A stretch of 64,000 bases of DNA from Lachnospiraceae bacterium (GCA_009774465.1 VSNT01000003.1:1-64000), one strand, 5' to 3'. Positions 45,296 to 55,056 are shown, counted from the first letter of the stretch. The notes: generated by a model from the letters alone, not told the origin. Made by a program: numbers and translations.

Positions 45296-46020
45296 AACCC
45301 AAACTCCGCCAATACCTTTTTCTTATAGGTAATACCGATCTCAATCTGCTCCTCAATGTCCTTCAGCGTAATATATCTGTTTGCTGTATCCACGCAGGTA
45401 ATGTGGTTTTTATTGACAATCACATTTCTGCTGCATCTGATCAGACAATCCGTATCAAGCTCCTCAAGGATATTTTTGCAGGGTTTGTAAGGAACCGTCA
45501 AGGTTCCTTCATTTACCAGATGTATTGTAACCACATGGTTCAGGCTTTCTATGTACAAAATATCCCGGACCTTGATTGGATACAAAATTCCATCCTTCCT
45601 GAAACAAAAAGTCGCATCCTGATTCCTGGCAGTAGCAAAATTCAGTGCCCTCTCTACCAGCGCTTTCACTGTATCTGGATTAAAAGGCTTTTCCACATAG
45701 CCTATACAATTCAAGTCTGTATAGGCGTAATTAGTGGTATCTTCCAGTGATGTGACAAATAAAACAGGTGTGAACAAATATTTGGATATGCCTCTGATAT
45801 TTTCGACCAGCTTGATACCTGAAATATCTCCAGGTTTAGCAGTATCCAGTATAATATCCACCAAAAATACATCAATTGTATTCTCAAGAAGAGTCTGATA
45901 TGCTGTACTTACATCTCCGGCAGTATAAACTACTGCACCAGGATTCACCTCCTGAACAATCTTTTTTAACATTTCCATTTGAATTTTATTATCTTCTACT
46001 ATCAATACGTGTTTTTCCAT
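45292..46020 (-). CDS. LytTR-family response regulator (AgrA/ComE-like)
   Basis: 242 aa. The receiver domain (1-120) has VLIVEDNKIQ and the phospho-acceptor Asp55 in FLVDIILDT, then the conserved Lys in VEKPFNPD. The C-terminal LytTR DNA-binding domain (about 140-240) begins near ILYIESLNHVVTIH. It should be phosphorylated by the neighbouring kinase and activate agrB transcription. The gene is complete although its end lies in the duplicated segment. The HTH regulator stop lies ten bases upstream. Confidence 0.94.
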   Translation of the reverse strand: MEKHVLIVEDNKIQMEMLKKIVQEVNPGAVVYTAGDVSTAYQTLLENTIDVFLVDIILDTAKPGDISGIKLVENIRGISKYLFTPVLFVTSLEDTTNYAYTDLNCIGYVEKPFNPDTVKALVERALNFATARNQDATFCFRKDGILYPIKVRDILYIESLNHVVTIHLVNEGTLTVPYKPCKNILEELDTDCLIRCSRNVIVNKNHITCVDTANRYITLKDIEEQIEIGITYKKKVLAEFGL

Positions 46021-46029
46021 AATCTTCCC

Positions 46030-46719
46030 TTACATCTTTAGAAACCAGAGTATCTGCTCAGATAACATAAGTATCTTTTTTTGAGCTGAATACTCGATCT
46101 GCTGCCACAAATCATCAATAATTACATTGTCAACATTGCCTAAGTCAATCAACAGACTTGGTTTGCATCCGGTTACTTCATAAATGCGGAGTAAAAGCTC
46201 TGCATCCGGATCTGCCTTTCTCTTCTCCAGCATTCGGTACTTTTTGATATTTACACCCAGTTTTTCAGCCATTGGAATTTGAGCAATCCCCGCTATTTTT
46301 CTTATTTCATACAAAACAGATTCCGGATGATAACCGCCTGCCCGAATTTTTAAAACCTCCAATTCGCATTTAGTTTCAAAACTTATGTCAGAATTGTTTC
46401 TGTATATTCCCTGCTCCAAAAGCCATGCAACTGCATATAAAAGCTCCGGTCTGTGTTCGTCCTCGGCATTTTTAATCAGGACGGCAAGTTCTGACTCCTT
46501 TCGTCCGAACTCCTTTCCCGTCATAAGAAAATCAATATCCCACCCTTCTTTCATAAGACTTTTAAGACTTTTGTAAGGCACTATCGTTTTCCCCAGTTCC
46601 ATTTTGCTAAACTGACTTTGAGTAATTCCAAGTACACTGCCGATTTCTTCCTGAGTCATATTTAAGTACAATCTATATTGACTTAGCCTATGTAAAAATT
46701 CTTCATAACTCCTACGCAT
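46030..46719 (-). CDS. Regulator with two HTH (XRE-like) domains
   Basis: 229 aa from ATG 46719 (GGGGAAA nine bases upstream). The N-terminal HTH is typical: LNMTQEEIGSVLGITQSQFSKMELG. A second XRE-like unit lies near residues 145-205: IRKIAGIAQIPMAEKLG, then KYRMLEKRKADPDAELL. Both have the turn pattern of Cro/CI helices. Repeated HTH domains in one chain may bind DNA as a pseudo-dimer. It is the first gene of the operon with the LytTR regulator and kinase, so it likely modulates agr signalling. Target unknown. Confidence 0.85.
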   Translation of the reverse strand: MRRSYEEFLHRLSQYRLYLNMTQEEIGSVLGITQSQFSKMELGKTIVPYKSLKSLMKEGWDIDFLMTGKEFGRKESELAVLIKNAEDEHRPELLYAVAWLLEQGIYRNNSDISFETKCELEVLKIRAGGYHPESVLYEIRKIAGIAQIPMAEKLGVNIKKYRMLEKRKADPDAELLLRIYEVTGCKPSLLIDLGNVDNVIIDDLWQQIEYSAQKKILMLSEQILWFLKM

Positions 46720-46885
46720 GAATAAATTTCCCCGCGAATTATCTTTAGTACTATGAATCATTTTACGCAATTGTACTCTGCCTATCTAAGACCTATATTT
46801 GACTATCTATCATTGTATCCCATGCGTCAATACCATATTTGGTTCGTAGATATTAATCTATTTATTAACTTTATTTTGCATTTTT

Positions 46886-48382
46886 TTATAAAAGCCTCCT
46901 TTTCCGCATAATCATTTCATCTATTTTGTCAATGTAGAGACTCACATCTTTCACATTATCACACCGCTCAATTTTTCCATCCCCAAAAACCCTTTTAGTT
47001 ATACTTCCAGTGCCCAATGCTGCGATAGTTTGTTTCTCCTCCATGATCAAAATATTGTATATGCCAAATTTTCCATCTCTGGCATAACCCACATTTTCAA
47101 AATTTCCGGCCATATTCTTCTGGCGGTACAGGTAATAGGGAACCATTCCCATGTCTGCTGCACCATTTGCTGTAATTTCCATCATTTCGTCCGTATTATT
47201 TAGCGCTGAAATACCGTTTTCCTCTATCCACCTGTTCAACCCTGAAGCACGTTTAACAGCCAGTGAATGCACTGTTAAGCTGTCCGGATTTAATCTTAGC
47301 ACCTCCTCCATTGTGTTTTTCACATCTTCCTTTGTCTCCCCAGGCAATCCTAAAATCAGATCCATATTTATATTGGTAAATCCAGCCTGCCTTGCAAGGG
47401 CAAATGCCTCCTTCACCTGAGTAACCGTATGTTTTCTTCCAATGATGTCCAGTGTCTGCTGCTTCATGGTCTGGGGATTAACAGAAATACGTGTAACGCC
47501 GCCCTCCTTCAGCGCTTTCAGCTTTTCTATTGTAATGCTGTCGGCCCGCCCTGCCTCCACTGTAAACTCCTTTAAATGAGAAAGATCAAAACTGTCATTT
47601 ATTTTTTTAAGCAGCCTTGAAAGCTCTCCTGCCTCCAAAGTGGTAGGTGTTCCCCCGCCAATATAAATGGTATCCAGAACTTTATCTTTATAGTAATCTG
47701 CCACAAAGGTAATTTCCTTATCCAAAGCATCCAGATATTCGTTTATCCTTTTTTTCCATGAAAAAATAGGATAAGAGGTAAAGGAACAGTATAGACAGGT
47801 AGTAGGACAAAAGGGAATTCCAATATACAGACTGTATCCGTCCTCATAGTGCAGGGTGTCCAGCAATGCTTTTTCTCTTTTGGCAATCTGAATTGCCAGC
47901 TCCCCTTTCTTCTCGCTGATGAAGTAAGTATCTTTCATGTATTTCAAAATGTCAACATCCGTCCGCCCCTCTTCCAACATACTCATTGGAATTTTAGTAG
48001 GACGAATGCCGGTCAGAGTTCCCCAGGGAAGAGCTTTTCCGGTATGTTCGGAAAGTCCTGCATAAATAAGCTGCTTTAAACAGTTTTTTACCTGCGGCCT
48101 TGGCATGTCCCCGGTAATACTGATTTTTTTTACACCAAAAGAAGCCCTTCCATTTCCTCCATTTAGCAGAGAAAGTAAAATAGCATCTTTGGCAAATTCA
48201 ATATTCAAATCCGGAAGCCCCGGACTTGAACTGTCATTTTCAATATTTTCTTTATTTTCTGTATCCGGAGATACGGATACTTTCACATCACAGGCAGGAT
48301 AAAAAGCTTTCACCAATGAGTGAATATCATACTCAAATCCTGCCTCATTTACAGTGACCACAACATAATTTTCGTGTTTCAT
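46886..48382 (-). CDS. hemZ: Coproporphyrinogen dehydrogenase HemZ-like radical SAM protein
   Basis: 498 aa. An N-terminal region of about 170 residues is followed by the radical SAM cluster motif CPTTCLYC near residue 193, then YIGGGTPTTLEAGEL and MDLILGLPGETKED, all typical of the HemN/HemZ group. HemZ-type proteins are annotated as oxygen-independent coproporphyrinogen III dehydrogenases, though many HemN relatives instead move haem. The N-terminal extension supports HemZ. No other haem gene is visible nearby, so the reaction is less certain than the family. Confidence 0.88.
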   Translation of the reverse strand: MKHENYVVVTVNEAGFEYDIHSLVKAFYPACDVKVSVSPDTENKENIENDSSSPGLPDLNIEFAKDAILLSLLNGGNGRASFGVKKISITGDMPRPQVKNCLKQLIYAGLSEHTGKALPWGTLTGIRPTKIPMSMLEEGRTDVDILKYMKDTYFISEKKGELAIQIAKREKALLDTLHYEDGYSLYIGIPFCPTTCLYCSFTSYPIFSWKKRINEYLDALDKEITFVADYYKDKVLDTIYIGGGTPTTLEAGELSRLLKKINDSFDLSHLKEFTVEAGRADSITIEKLKALKEGGVTRISVNPQTMKQQTLDIIGRKHTVTQVKEAFALARQAGFTNINMDLILGLPGETKEDVKNTMEEVLRLNPDSLTVHSLAVKRASGLNRWIEENGISALNNTDEMMEITANGAADMGMVPYYLYRQKNMAGNFENVGYARDGKFGIYNILIMEEKQTIAALGTGSITKRVFGDGKIERCDNVKDVSLYIDKIDEMIMRKRRLL

Positions 48383-48425
48383 TCTGTCATTGTTCCCTTA
48401 CTTTTCATTCTGTATATTATTTATT

Positions 48426-50243
48426 TTATTCTACTGTTACCACCTTTGCAAGGTTTCTGGGTTTATCCACATCCAGTCCCTTATCCAGCGACACATAATA
48501 AGCAATCAACTGCAGAACTACAGATGCAGGCATTACCATAAAAGGATCTTCCATTACAGGAAGTCTGTATACGCAGCTCCACTGCTCGCCCTCATTCAGC
48601 GTCTCGCCTTCTTTCATAAGCAATACCACTCTTGCACCTCTTGACTGAACCTCCCTGATATTGGAAAGTTCTTTGCTTTTCAACTTTTCCTGAGTGACCA
48701 TCGCAATCACCGGCGTATCCTCGGTAATCAGCGCAATCGTGCCATGTTTTAATTCTCCTGACGCGTAAGCCTCTGAATGTATATAGGAAACCTCTTTCAG
48801 TTTTAAGGAGCCTTCCAGCAAAATGGAATAGTCAAGCCCCCTGCCTATCATAAACACATCCCTTGCATTAATAATACACCCTGCAAGACGGTGGATTTCT
48901 TCTTTTGTCTCAAGCACTCGTTCGATCACCCCGGGAACCCGCAGCAGCTCTTCCATAAAGGCTTTTGCTTTCTGCTCATCCCAGATGCCTCTTGCCAGTG
49001 CCATCCGCGCTGTAATCAAGTATAACACAGCAAGCTGTGTTGTATAGGCCTTTGTGCTTGCCACTGCGATTTCCGGCCCTGCGTTGGTATAGATCACATA
49101 TTCACTGGCACGCGCAATAGACGCTCCCTTTACATTTACAATTGAAATGCTGGGAGAACCACATTTTCTGGCAAATTTAAGCGCCTCAAGAGTATCGATG
49201 GTTTCACCTGACTGAGAAATTGCAATCACCAGTGTATCTTTATCAACCACCGGATCATTATACATGAACTCAGATGCCATCACTACATCCACATGAATGC
49301 CAATCACCCACTGAATCAGACTTTTTCCCACCAATCCGGCATGCATGGCTGTTCCACATGCAATCACACAGATACGCTTACAGTCAGCAAAAACAGGATC
49401 TGGAATACCTTCCTCTGAAAAATCAGGCATCCCTTCCTTCACCCGGGGTAATATGGTTTCCCCGATTACCTGGGGCTGCTCCATGATTTCCTTTTCCATA
49501 TAAAAAGGATATCCCCCTTTTCCGCTGCGGCTTACATCCCAGTCGACTTTAAGCCAGTCGATCTTCGCATGATCCCCTGACAAATCATACATTTCAATCT
49601 TATCAGGTTTTAAACATACTACATGGAGTTCAGGCATCACGAAATAATCTGTTGTAAAAGGTACAATTGCCGCCACATCAGAAGATAAAATAGCACCGTC
49701 CGCCGTGGCAGCCACCACAATAGGGCTTACATTTCTAACTGCAAATATCTGATCAGGCTGATCATCAAACATGATTGCAAGCGCAAAAGTACCTTTAAGT
49801 TTCAACACGGTTCTTCGAATTGCCGAATAAGGATCCCCCTGATAAAAATGCTGAAGCACTGCTGCCACTACCTCACTGTCTGTTTCAGAGATAAGGCTGC
49901 CTTCCAGCTCATATTTGTCTATCAGTTCCCTGTAATTTTCTATAATGCCGTTATGTATCAGCGTCACACTGCCAAACCGGTGAGGATGTGCATTTTCATC
50001 ACACACGCCTCCATGCGTTGCCCATCTGGTATGACCGATTCCGCATTGTCCCTCCGGATTTATCCGGGCGCACAGATTCCTTAAATCCTTAACTCTTCCC
50101 GCACGCTTTATCATTTGCGTCCTTCCATCCTTTAAGAGAGCAATTCCTGCGCTGTCATATCCTCTGTATTCCAAAAGCTCCAGTGCATCCAGCATAATCT
50201 CTTTCGCGTCACCTTTTCCTGTATATCCAATAATTCCACACAT
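48426..50243 (-). CDS. glmS: Glutamine:fructose-6-phosphate aminotransferase GlmS
   Basis: 605 aa from ATG 50243, so that Cys2 (MCGIIGYTG) becomes the N-terminal nucleophile of the glutaminase domain. The longer frame from 50258 would hide it. The C-terminal isomerase has two SIS domains (SQSGETIDTLEAL; ASTKAYTTQL) and ends with PRNLAKVVTVE. It makes glucosamine-6-phosphate for peptidoglycan. The leader contains a glmS ribozyme, so the message is controlled by its own product. Confidence 0.97.
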   Translation of the reverse strand: MCGIIGYTGKGDAKEIMLDALELLEYRGYDSAGIALLKDGRTQMIKRAGRVKDLRNLCARINPEGQCGIGHTRWATHGGVCDENAHPHRFGSVTLIHNGIIENYRELIDKYELEGSLISETDSEVVAAVLQHFYQGDPYSAIRRTVLKLKGTFALAIMFDDQPDQIFAVRNVSPIVVAATADGAILSSDVAAIVPFTTDYFVMPELHVVCLKPDKIEMYDLSGDHAKIDWLKVDWDVSRSGKGGYPFYMEKEIMEQPQVIGETILPRVKEGMPDFSEEGIPDPVFADCKRICVIACGTAMHAGLVGKSLIQWVIGIHVDVVMASEFMYNDPVVDKDTLVIAISQSGETIDTLEALKFARKCGSPSISIVNVKGASIARASEYVIYTNAGPEIAVASTKAYTTQLAVLYLITARMALARGIWDEQKAKAFMEELLRVPGVIERVLETKEEIHRLAGCIINARDVFMIGRGLDYSILLEGSLKLKEVSYIHSEAYASGELKHGTIALITEDTPVIAMVTQEKLKSKELSNIREVQSRGARVVLLMKEGETLNEGEQWSCVYRLPVMEDPFMVMPASVVLQLIAYYVSLDKGLDVDKPRNLAKVVTVE

Positions 50244-50367
50244 TGTTGTTTCCCTCATCTTTCCATATCTATATTTTATGCCCTGTGCAGCATCCTGTGC
50301 ACCCCAGGCTGTTCATTATATTTTTATCTTAATCCCCATGCATATCGCAGGCATTGTCTGCGATACT

Positions 50368-50550
50368 GCTTAAGTACGAAGTGTGAAAATTTATTTTCAC
50401 ACCTGGACTCCGTTATACCGTATTTGTTTTGCAGTTACCCGCATATTTGCCGGTATATCTCGCACCGGAGCGGTACGAAAGAGCATCCGCCGAATTTTCG
50501 ATCACTCTTTTCCTCGTCAACCTTTTATTCCAAAAGGTCATGGCGCTAGA
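50368..50550 (-). ncRNA. glmS: glmS ribozyme/riboswitch
   Basis: The minus-strand leader contains the cleavage site A|GCGCC (G at 50546), followed by TTGACGAGG, GTGATCGAAAATTCGGCGGAT and a terminal hairpin GTGTGAAAA/TTTTCACAC, in the same order as known glmS ribozymes. With glucosamine-6-phosphate bound, the RNA cleaves itself and the downstream glmS message is degraded. It lies 125 bases before the glmS start. Confidence 0.95.
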
Positions 50551-50630
50551 CAGGGAAACAATGACAGTATCATTATTTTATTTGGTTTTCAATGTTCAGA
50601 AACACTTATATTATTGTATCCACAAATGCT

Positions 50631-50659
50631 ATTATACACAAAACACCTGTGATTGTAAA
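50631..50659 (-). promoter_or_regulatory. glmS promoter
   Basis: Minus-strand TTTACA (50654-50659), 17-bp spacer and perfect TATAAT (50631-50636), about 85 bases before the ribozyme. The -35 box lies within the loop of the upstream gene's terminator. Confidence 0.85.
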
Positions 50660-50669
50660 CCACAGGTGT
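50643..50669. terminator. Terminator of the DUF3048 gene
   Basis: ACACCTGTG/CACAGGTGT perfect 9-bp stem, nine-base loop, T/A runs on both sides. It overlaps the glmS promoter. Confidence 0.85.
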
Positions 50670-50694
50670 TTTTTTCGCTTCTCTCCGCCTTATA

Positions 50695-51855
50695 TTATTT
50701 ATAATCTACAAATTCGCCATATTCTTCCCAAATATTGCAAATCCAGGTTTTACCCTGATTAAAGATGATCTCTTCCCCGTTCTGGTCGTAGAATTTAGCC
50801 GGTGTTGCATCTCCATCATACCGCTCCCATCTTCCCTTAATGACCTTTCCGCCGGTAAAAACAATGGCATCCCCTTCTCCGTGAACCCCGAATGCAAGAT
50901 AATCATGGGAATCTCTTACCTCGCCATGACAGTACTGAAAAACTACGTTAGACACAGCAAGCTGGCTTCCATCCATCTCATCTATCTGCTCTTTCCCGTT
51001 TTGGAATCTGTAATATAAGTGATCCTTTTCATCATATTCAAAGTAAGGAGTGTAGGCGCCATATCCTCCCTGATTTCCGCTTTGTCCGCCGGGATAAATG
51101 GCTGTTGCCTCTTTTGCATTTTCATAATTATCTTCTGCCCTTACCCCCTCATCTGCAAAGGTAAAAGGCGGCACATAATCTTTATCATACTCCCAATCGT
51201 ATTTCAGCCTTTCCGCAGCCTTAAGCATTCCTTCTATAAATAGATAGCCGGTAAATTCTGTGGCATATCCGGGACGCTTCACTCTGTCAAAGGCTTCATG
51301 CGCAGGGTTATATATGCCTTCTACAGCGGCACTGATGTTTTGAACCGTATCTCTGTTAATCAGCTCTTCCACATAGGGCCTTGCCAGTCCCCAGTTGCAG
51401 TAAACTGCCTCATACCCCATAGCAACATACAAAAAGTAATCTCTGCTGCTTCTTACCGGCCCAATGCGCTCCAAATCATCAAAATCTTCAACTACAGCCA
51501 TCAGCCTTGTAATACGTCCCTCTACCGGAGCCTCATAAATAATACTTGCTTTTGAGATGCCATACTGGGGCATTGCAGGAGAATTGTTTGGAATCATTAC
51601 TGCAATAGGACGTCTTGTAACAACGCTTTCATCTTTCCATTCACCGGTTAAATAACTCTGCATCTGTCCGTCAACCACTTCTCTGTCTGAAACCACCGGA
51701 AATCCCTCCGGTGTTGGTGATGGCGACGCTTCCGGTACCGGCGTTGGAGAAAGTGCTTCTACTTTTGGCTCCTCCAGTTCTTCTTTACTTCCACATGCCG
51801 CACAAACCATGCACAGTACCATTCCAACAATCAACAGTATTCCTTTTCTTTTCAT
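50695..51855 (-). CDS. DUF3048-family lipoprotein (YerB-like)
   Basis: 386 aa from ATG 51855 (AAAGGAG just upstream). The lipoprotein signal ends in lipobox CAAC with Cys21, followed by a Pro/Ser/Glu-rich linker. The rest is the two-part DUF3048 domain, with RPIAVMIPNNSPAMPQYG and LERIGPVRSSRDYFL. It should sit on the outer face of the membrane; no activity is known for the family. It is 11 bases after the metallo-beta-lactamase-fold gene and ends its operon. Confidence 0.92.
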   Translation of the reverse strand: MKRKGILLIVGMVLCMVCAACGSKEELEEPKVEALSPTPVPEASPSPTPEGFPVVSDREVVDGQMQSYLTGEWKDESVVTRRPIAVMIPNNSPAMPQYGISKASIIYEAPVEGRITRLMAVVEDFDDLERIGPVRSSRDYFLYVAMGYEAVYCNWGLARPYVEELINRDTVQNISAAVEGIYNPAHEAFDRVKRPGYATEFTGYLFIEGMLKAAERLKYDWEYDKDYVPPFTFADEGVRAEDNYENAKEATAIYPGGQSGNQGGYGAYTPYFEYDEKDHLYYRFQNGKEQIDEMDGSQLAVSNVVFQYCHGEVRDSHDYLAFGVHGEGDAIVFTGGKVIKGRWERYDGDATPAKFYDQNGEEIIFNQGKTWICNIWEEYGEFVDYK

Positions 51856-51866
51856 TTTCACTCCTT

Positions 51867-52496
51867 TCACAAAAACGGGTTGTATTCTTTTTCGTATCCA
51901 ATGCTTGTAGCCTCTCCATGTCCGGGATATACCTTAACGTCCTCCGGAAGAGGCAACAGCTTTTCCTTAATTGAATGCACCAGCGTACTCATACTTCCTG
52001 TCGGCAGATCCGTTCTTCCTACCGACTCCTGAAATAAAGTGTCTCCACTGATCAAAAGCTTTGCATCTTCGAAATAATAACAGCAGCTTCCCTTAGTGTG
52101 CCCAGGCGTGGCAATCAGCTTAAGCTTCATTCCGGCCGCTGTAATTTCTTCTCCATCTTTTACATATACATCAGCCTTGACCAGGCAGGGCCTTCCTGTA
52201 TCCTGTGAAACATTCAGCGCAGGACTTTCACAAACCTCCTGTTCACCTTCATATGCATAGACGTTTGCCCCTGAAAGCTCCTTTAATGCCTCCACCCCCC
52301 AGATATGGTCAAAATGGCCATGCGTTAAGAATATTGCCTTTACGGAAAACCCCTTATCCTTTAATCCGTTATAAATATACTCTCCTTTATCAGCAGGATC
52401 AAAAACAATTGCCTCCTGCTTTCCTTCCTCATACACAAAATAACAATTGGTCTGGCATACGCCCAAAACGATTCTTCCTATCTTTATATCCGCCAT
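51867..52496 (-). CDS. Metallo-beta-lactamase-fold hydrolase (glyoxalase II-like)
   Basis: 209 aa. The metal site is THGHFDHIWG near residue 58, with later ligands in ATPGHTKGSC, ISGDTLF and YPGHGEATSIG, the arrangement of short hydroxyacylglutathione hydrolase-like proteins. The fold and catalytic residues are clear, the substrate is not; thioesters are the commonest. It follows relA by 26 bases, as is usual in Clostridia. Confidence 0.93.
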   Translation of the reverse strand: MADIKIGRIVLGVCQTNCYFVYEEGKQEAIVFDPADKGEYIYNGLKDKGFSVKAIFLTHGHFDHIWGVEALKELSGANVYAYEGEQEVCESPALNVSQDTGRPCLVKADVYVKDGEEITAAGMKLKLIATPGHTKGSCCYYFEDAKLLISGDTLFQESVGRTDLPTGSMSTLVHSIKEKLLPLPEDVKVYPGHGEATSIGYEKEYNPFL

Positions 52497-52522
52497 AATA
52501 ACAGCTCCTTCTTCTGCAAACT

Positions 52523-54847
52523 TTAGCTTGTGGTTCTTTCAATATCGATCACGCTCTCAATGGATCTGATCTTATCTATGATGTGGTTCAGCTCCTCCCT
52601 GTTGCTGATTTCAAAGGAAGTGGCCATTGTTGCAAGTCCCTGTTTGTTCACTCTTGTATTAAGGGAAATAATATCAATATTCTTTTCCGTAAGCGCTTTG
52701 GTAATATCCGCAAGAAGTCCATTTCGATTATTTGCAAATATCTTTATCTCTGCAAGATACTTTTCACCTGAAACCTCATCCGGTGAGCCTTCCCATTCTG
52801 CATCTATAAGACGCTCCCTTTCTTCTTCCGGCAGATTAATCATATTGATGCAGTCCGTTCTGTGAACGGAAATTCCCCGTCCTCTGGTAATAAAACCTAC
52901 AATCTCATCTCCCGGCACCGGAGAACAGCATTTGGAAAAACGAACAGCCAGATCATGAATCCCTCTTACCACGATTCCACTCTTTGATTTAATGTGGACT
53001 GCCTTTCTCATTGCTTCATTTTCTGCAACTGCTGCCAAGATTTCCTGATCGGTCATTTCCTTTTTATGGGCCTTTTCATAAAGCTCCATCATCCGGTTAA
53101 TGATCTGACCTTCTTTTAAACCGCCATGTCCTACTGCCGCAAGTACAGACTCCCAGTCCCTGAACCCATACTTGTTTTTAATGGCTTCCATATATTCAGT
53201 CTTCATCAGTTCTGAAATATTAATGCCCTTTGCCCGGCAGTACAGATTTAAAAGATCTTTGCCCTTAACAATATTTTCTTCTTTAAATTCATTTTTAAAC
53301 CATTGATTGATTTTATTTTTTGCCTGAGTGCTTTTCACTACATTCAGCCAGTCTCTGCTGGGGCCTTTTGAATTTTGAGAAGTCATGATCTCAATGCGGT
53401 CACCGTTTTTAATCTCATAATCAATGGTCACCAGTTTTCCGTTTACTCTGGCGCCGATCATCTTATTTCCCACTGCACTGTGAATGTTGTAGGCAAAATC
53501 AATGGGCGTAGAGCCTGCCGGAAGATTTTTCACTTCTCCCGTAGGGGTAAAGCAGTATACACTGTCTGAAAAAAGGTCCAGATCACTTTTTAAAAGATTC
53601 ATAAATTCCTTATTGTCAGACATATCCTGCTGCCATTCCAAAATCTGGCGCAGCCATGAAAGTTTTTCTTCCTCTGAGTCTTCTATTTTCTTTCCGTCAG
53701 AAGCAACCTTATATTTCCAGTGGGCGGCAATCCCGTACTCCGCCGCCTTATGCATCTCGTAAGTCCGGATCTGTATCTCAAAGGGCTGCCCGCTGTTTCC
53801 GATCAATGTGGTGTGAAGGGACTGGTACATATTCGCCTTGGGCATGGCGATATAATCCTTAAACCGTCCAGGTATGGGCTTATACATTTCATGGATTACC
53901 CCCAGAGCGGCATAACAATCCTTTACCGTATCCACAATAATTCTGACTGCAAACAAATCATAAATCTGATCAATGGTTTTATTCTGATTTTTCATTTTCT
54001 TATAAATACTGAAAAAATGTTTTACACGTCCATCAATCTGTGCCTTAATACCTGCATTTTTGATGTGCACACTGACCTCGTCCACAATATTCTGGATATA
54101 TTTTTCACGAACGCTTTTGCGCACGGCAATTTTATCTACGAGATCATAATAGGCTTCCGGCTCCAAATATTTTAAGGATAAATCATCCAATTCCACCTTA
54201 ATCTTTGAAATTCCAAGCCTCTGGGCAATGGGTGAATAGATCTCCATCGTCTCTTTTGCAATTCTCTGCTGGCTCTCCAGGCTCTTATATTTCAAGGTCC
54301 GCATATTATGGAGGCGGTCGGCCAGCTTAATAATAATCACACGGATATCCCTGGCCATAGCCAGAAACATCTTACGCAGGTTTTCCGCCTGCATTTCAAA
54401 GCGGTCCAGGGCTTTATCCCCATTTTCATTTGCAAACTGCAATTGCTCTAACTTCGTCACCCCGTCAACCAAAAGAGCCACATCACTGCCGAACTGCTCT
54501 TTGATCTCATCTTCGGTCATAATGGTGTCTTCTATCACATCATGTAAAAGCCCTGCTGCAATCGTTTCCTTATCCATCTCCAAATCCGCCAGAATAATTG
54601 ACACACATAATGGATGAATAATATAGGGTTCTCCTGATTTGCGCACCTGATCCTTATGGGCCCGCTCTGCCAGATGGTATGCCTTTTCAATCAATGTAAT
54701 ATCATCAGAAGGATGATATTTATGGACACGCAAAATCAAGTCCCTGTATAATTGCTGGGGACTTTGAAATTCCTGAATGGCTTCTATCCTGCCATCATCA
54801 AATACCACTTCATTTTTTGTCTGTTTCGTATCTTTTTCTTCCGTCAT
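52523..54847 (-). CDS. relA: Bifunctional (p)ppGpp synthetase/hydrolase RelA/SpoT (Rel)
   Basis: 774 aa. The hydrolase HD domain is intact (LLHDVIEDT, His102-Asp103). The synthetase domain has DRLHNMRTLKY nearby and RFKDYIAMPKANMYQSLHTT, partly quoted, near residue 335. Next are a TGS domain (VYCFTPTGEVKNLP), a conserved zinc-finger-like part with RFSKCCSPVPGD, and a C-terminal ACT domain. Both activities are expected. A strong promoter at 54901-54929 precedes it. Confidence 0.97.
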   Translation of the reverse strand: MTEEKDTKQTKNEVVFDDGRIEAIQEFQSPQQLYRDLILRVHKYHPSDDITLIEKAYHLAERAHKDQVRKSGEPYIIHPLCVSIILADLEMDKETIAAGLLHDVIEDTIMTEDEIKEQFGSDVALLVDGVTKLEQLQFANENGDKALDRFEMQAENLRKMFLAMARDIRVIIIKLADRLHNMRTLKYKSLESQQRIAKETMEIYSPIAQRLGISKIKVELDDLSLKYLEPEAYYDLVDKIAVRKSVREKYIQNIVDEVSVHIKNAGIKAQIDGRVKHFFSIYKKMKNQNKTIDQIYDLFAVRIIVDTVKDCYAALGVIHEMYKPIPGRFKDYIAMPKANMYQSLHTTLIGNSGQPFEIQIRTYEMHKAAEYGIAAHWKYKVASDGKKIEDSEEEKLSWLRQILEWQQDMSDNKEFMNLLKSDLDLFSDSVYCFTPTGEVKNLPAGSTPIDFAYNIHSAVGNKMIGARVNGKLVTIDYEIKNGDRIEIMTSQNSKGPSRDWLNVVKSTQAKNKINQWFKNEFKEENIVKGKDLLNLYCRAKGINISELMKTEYMEAIKNKYGFRDWESVLAAVGHGGLKEGQIINRMMELYEKAHKKEMTDQEILAAVAENEAMRKAVHIKSKSGIVVRGIHDLAVRFSKCCSPVPGDEIVGFITRGRGISVHRTDCINMINLPEEERERLIDAEWEGSPDEVSGEKYLAEIKIFANNRNGLLADITKALTEKNIDIISLNTRVNKQGLATMATSFEISNREELNHIIDKIRSIESVIDIERTTS

Positions 54848-54900
54848 GTTCTCACACCTTTAGATGCATTCAGTATACGCTTTTATTCATATATTATGAT

Positions 54901-54929
54901 ATTATATATTTTTTTGTATATTTCGTCAA
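54901..54929 (-). promoter_or_regulatory. relA promoter
   Basis: Minus-strand TTGACG (54924-54929), 17-bp spacer, perfect TATAAT (54901-54906), about 54 bases before the start codon. Confidence 0.88.
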
Positions 54930-54995
54930 CGAAAGCTCATACAAGTTTTTCCAATCAATGTCCGCCGGGCTTTGCTGCAGGCCTCCTGTGCAGCA

Positions 54996-55028
54996 AAACA
55001 GGTATGCAAAATTTTTGCATACCTGTTT
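54996..55028. terminator. Terminator of groSL
   Basis: AAACAGGTATGCAAAA and its exact complement form a 16-bp stem with one unpaired base, with T/A runs each side. A second small GCTGCA/TGCAGC hairpin lies next to it (54974-54994). Confidence 0.88.
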
Positions 55029-55056
55029 AAAACACTCTCTTATTAAGATTTGGGAA

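Larger units (their letters stand above)
44753..45456. repeat. Exact 352-bp tandem duplication
   Basis: 44753-45104 and 45105-45456 read the same throughout. Each unit holds the first 64 codons of the kinase gene and the last 55 codons or so of the response regulator gene. 352 is not a multiple of three. The identity suggests a very recent event, or an assembly error. Confidence 0.95.
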
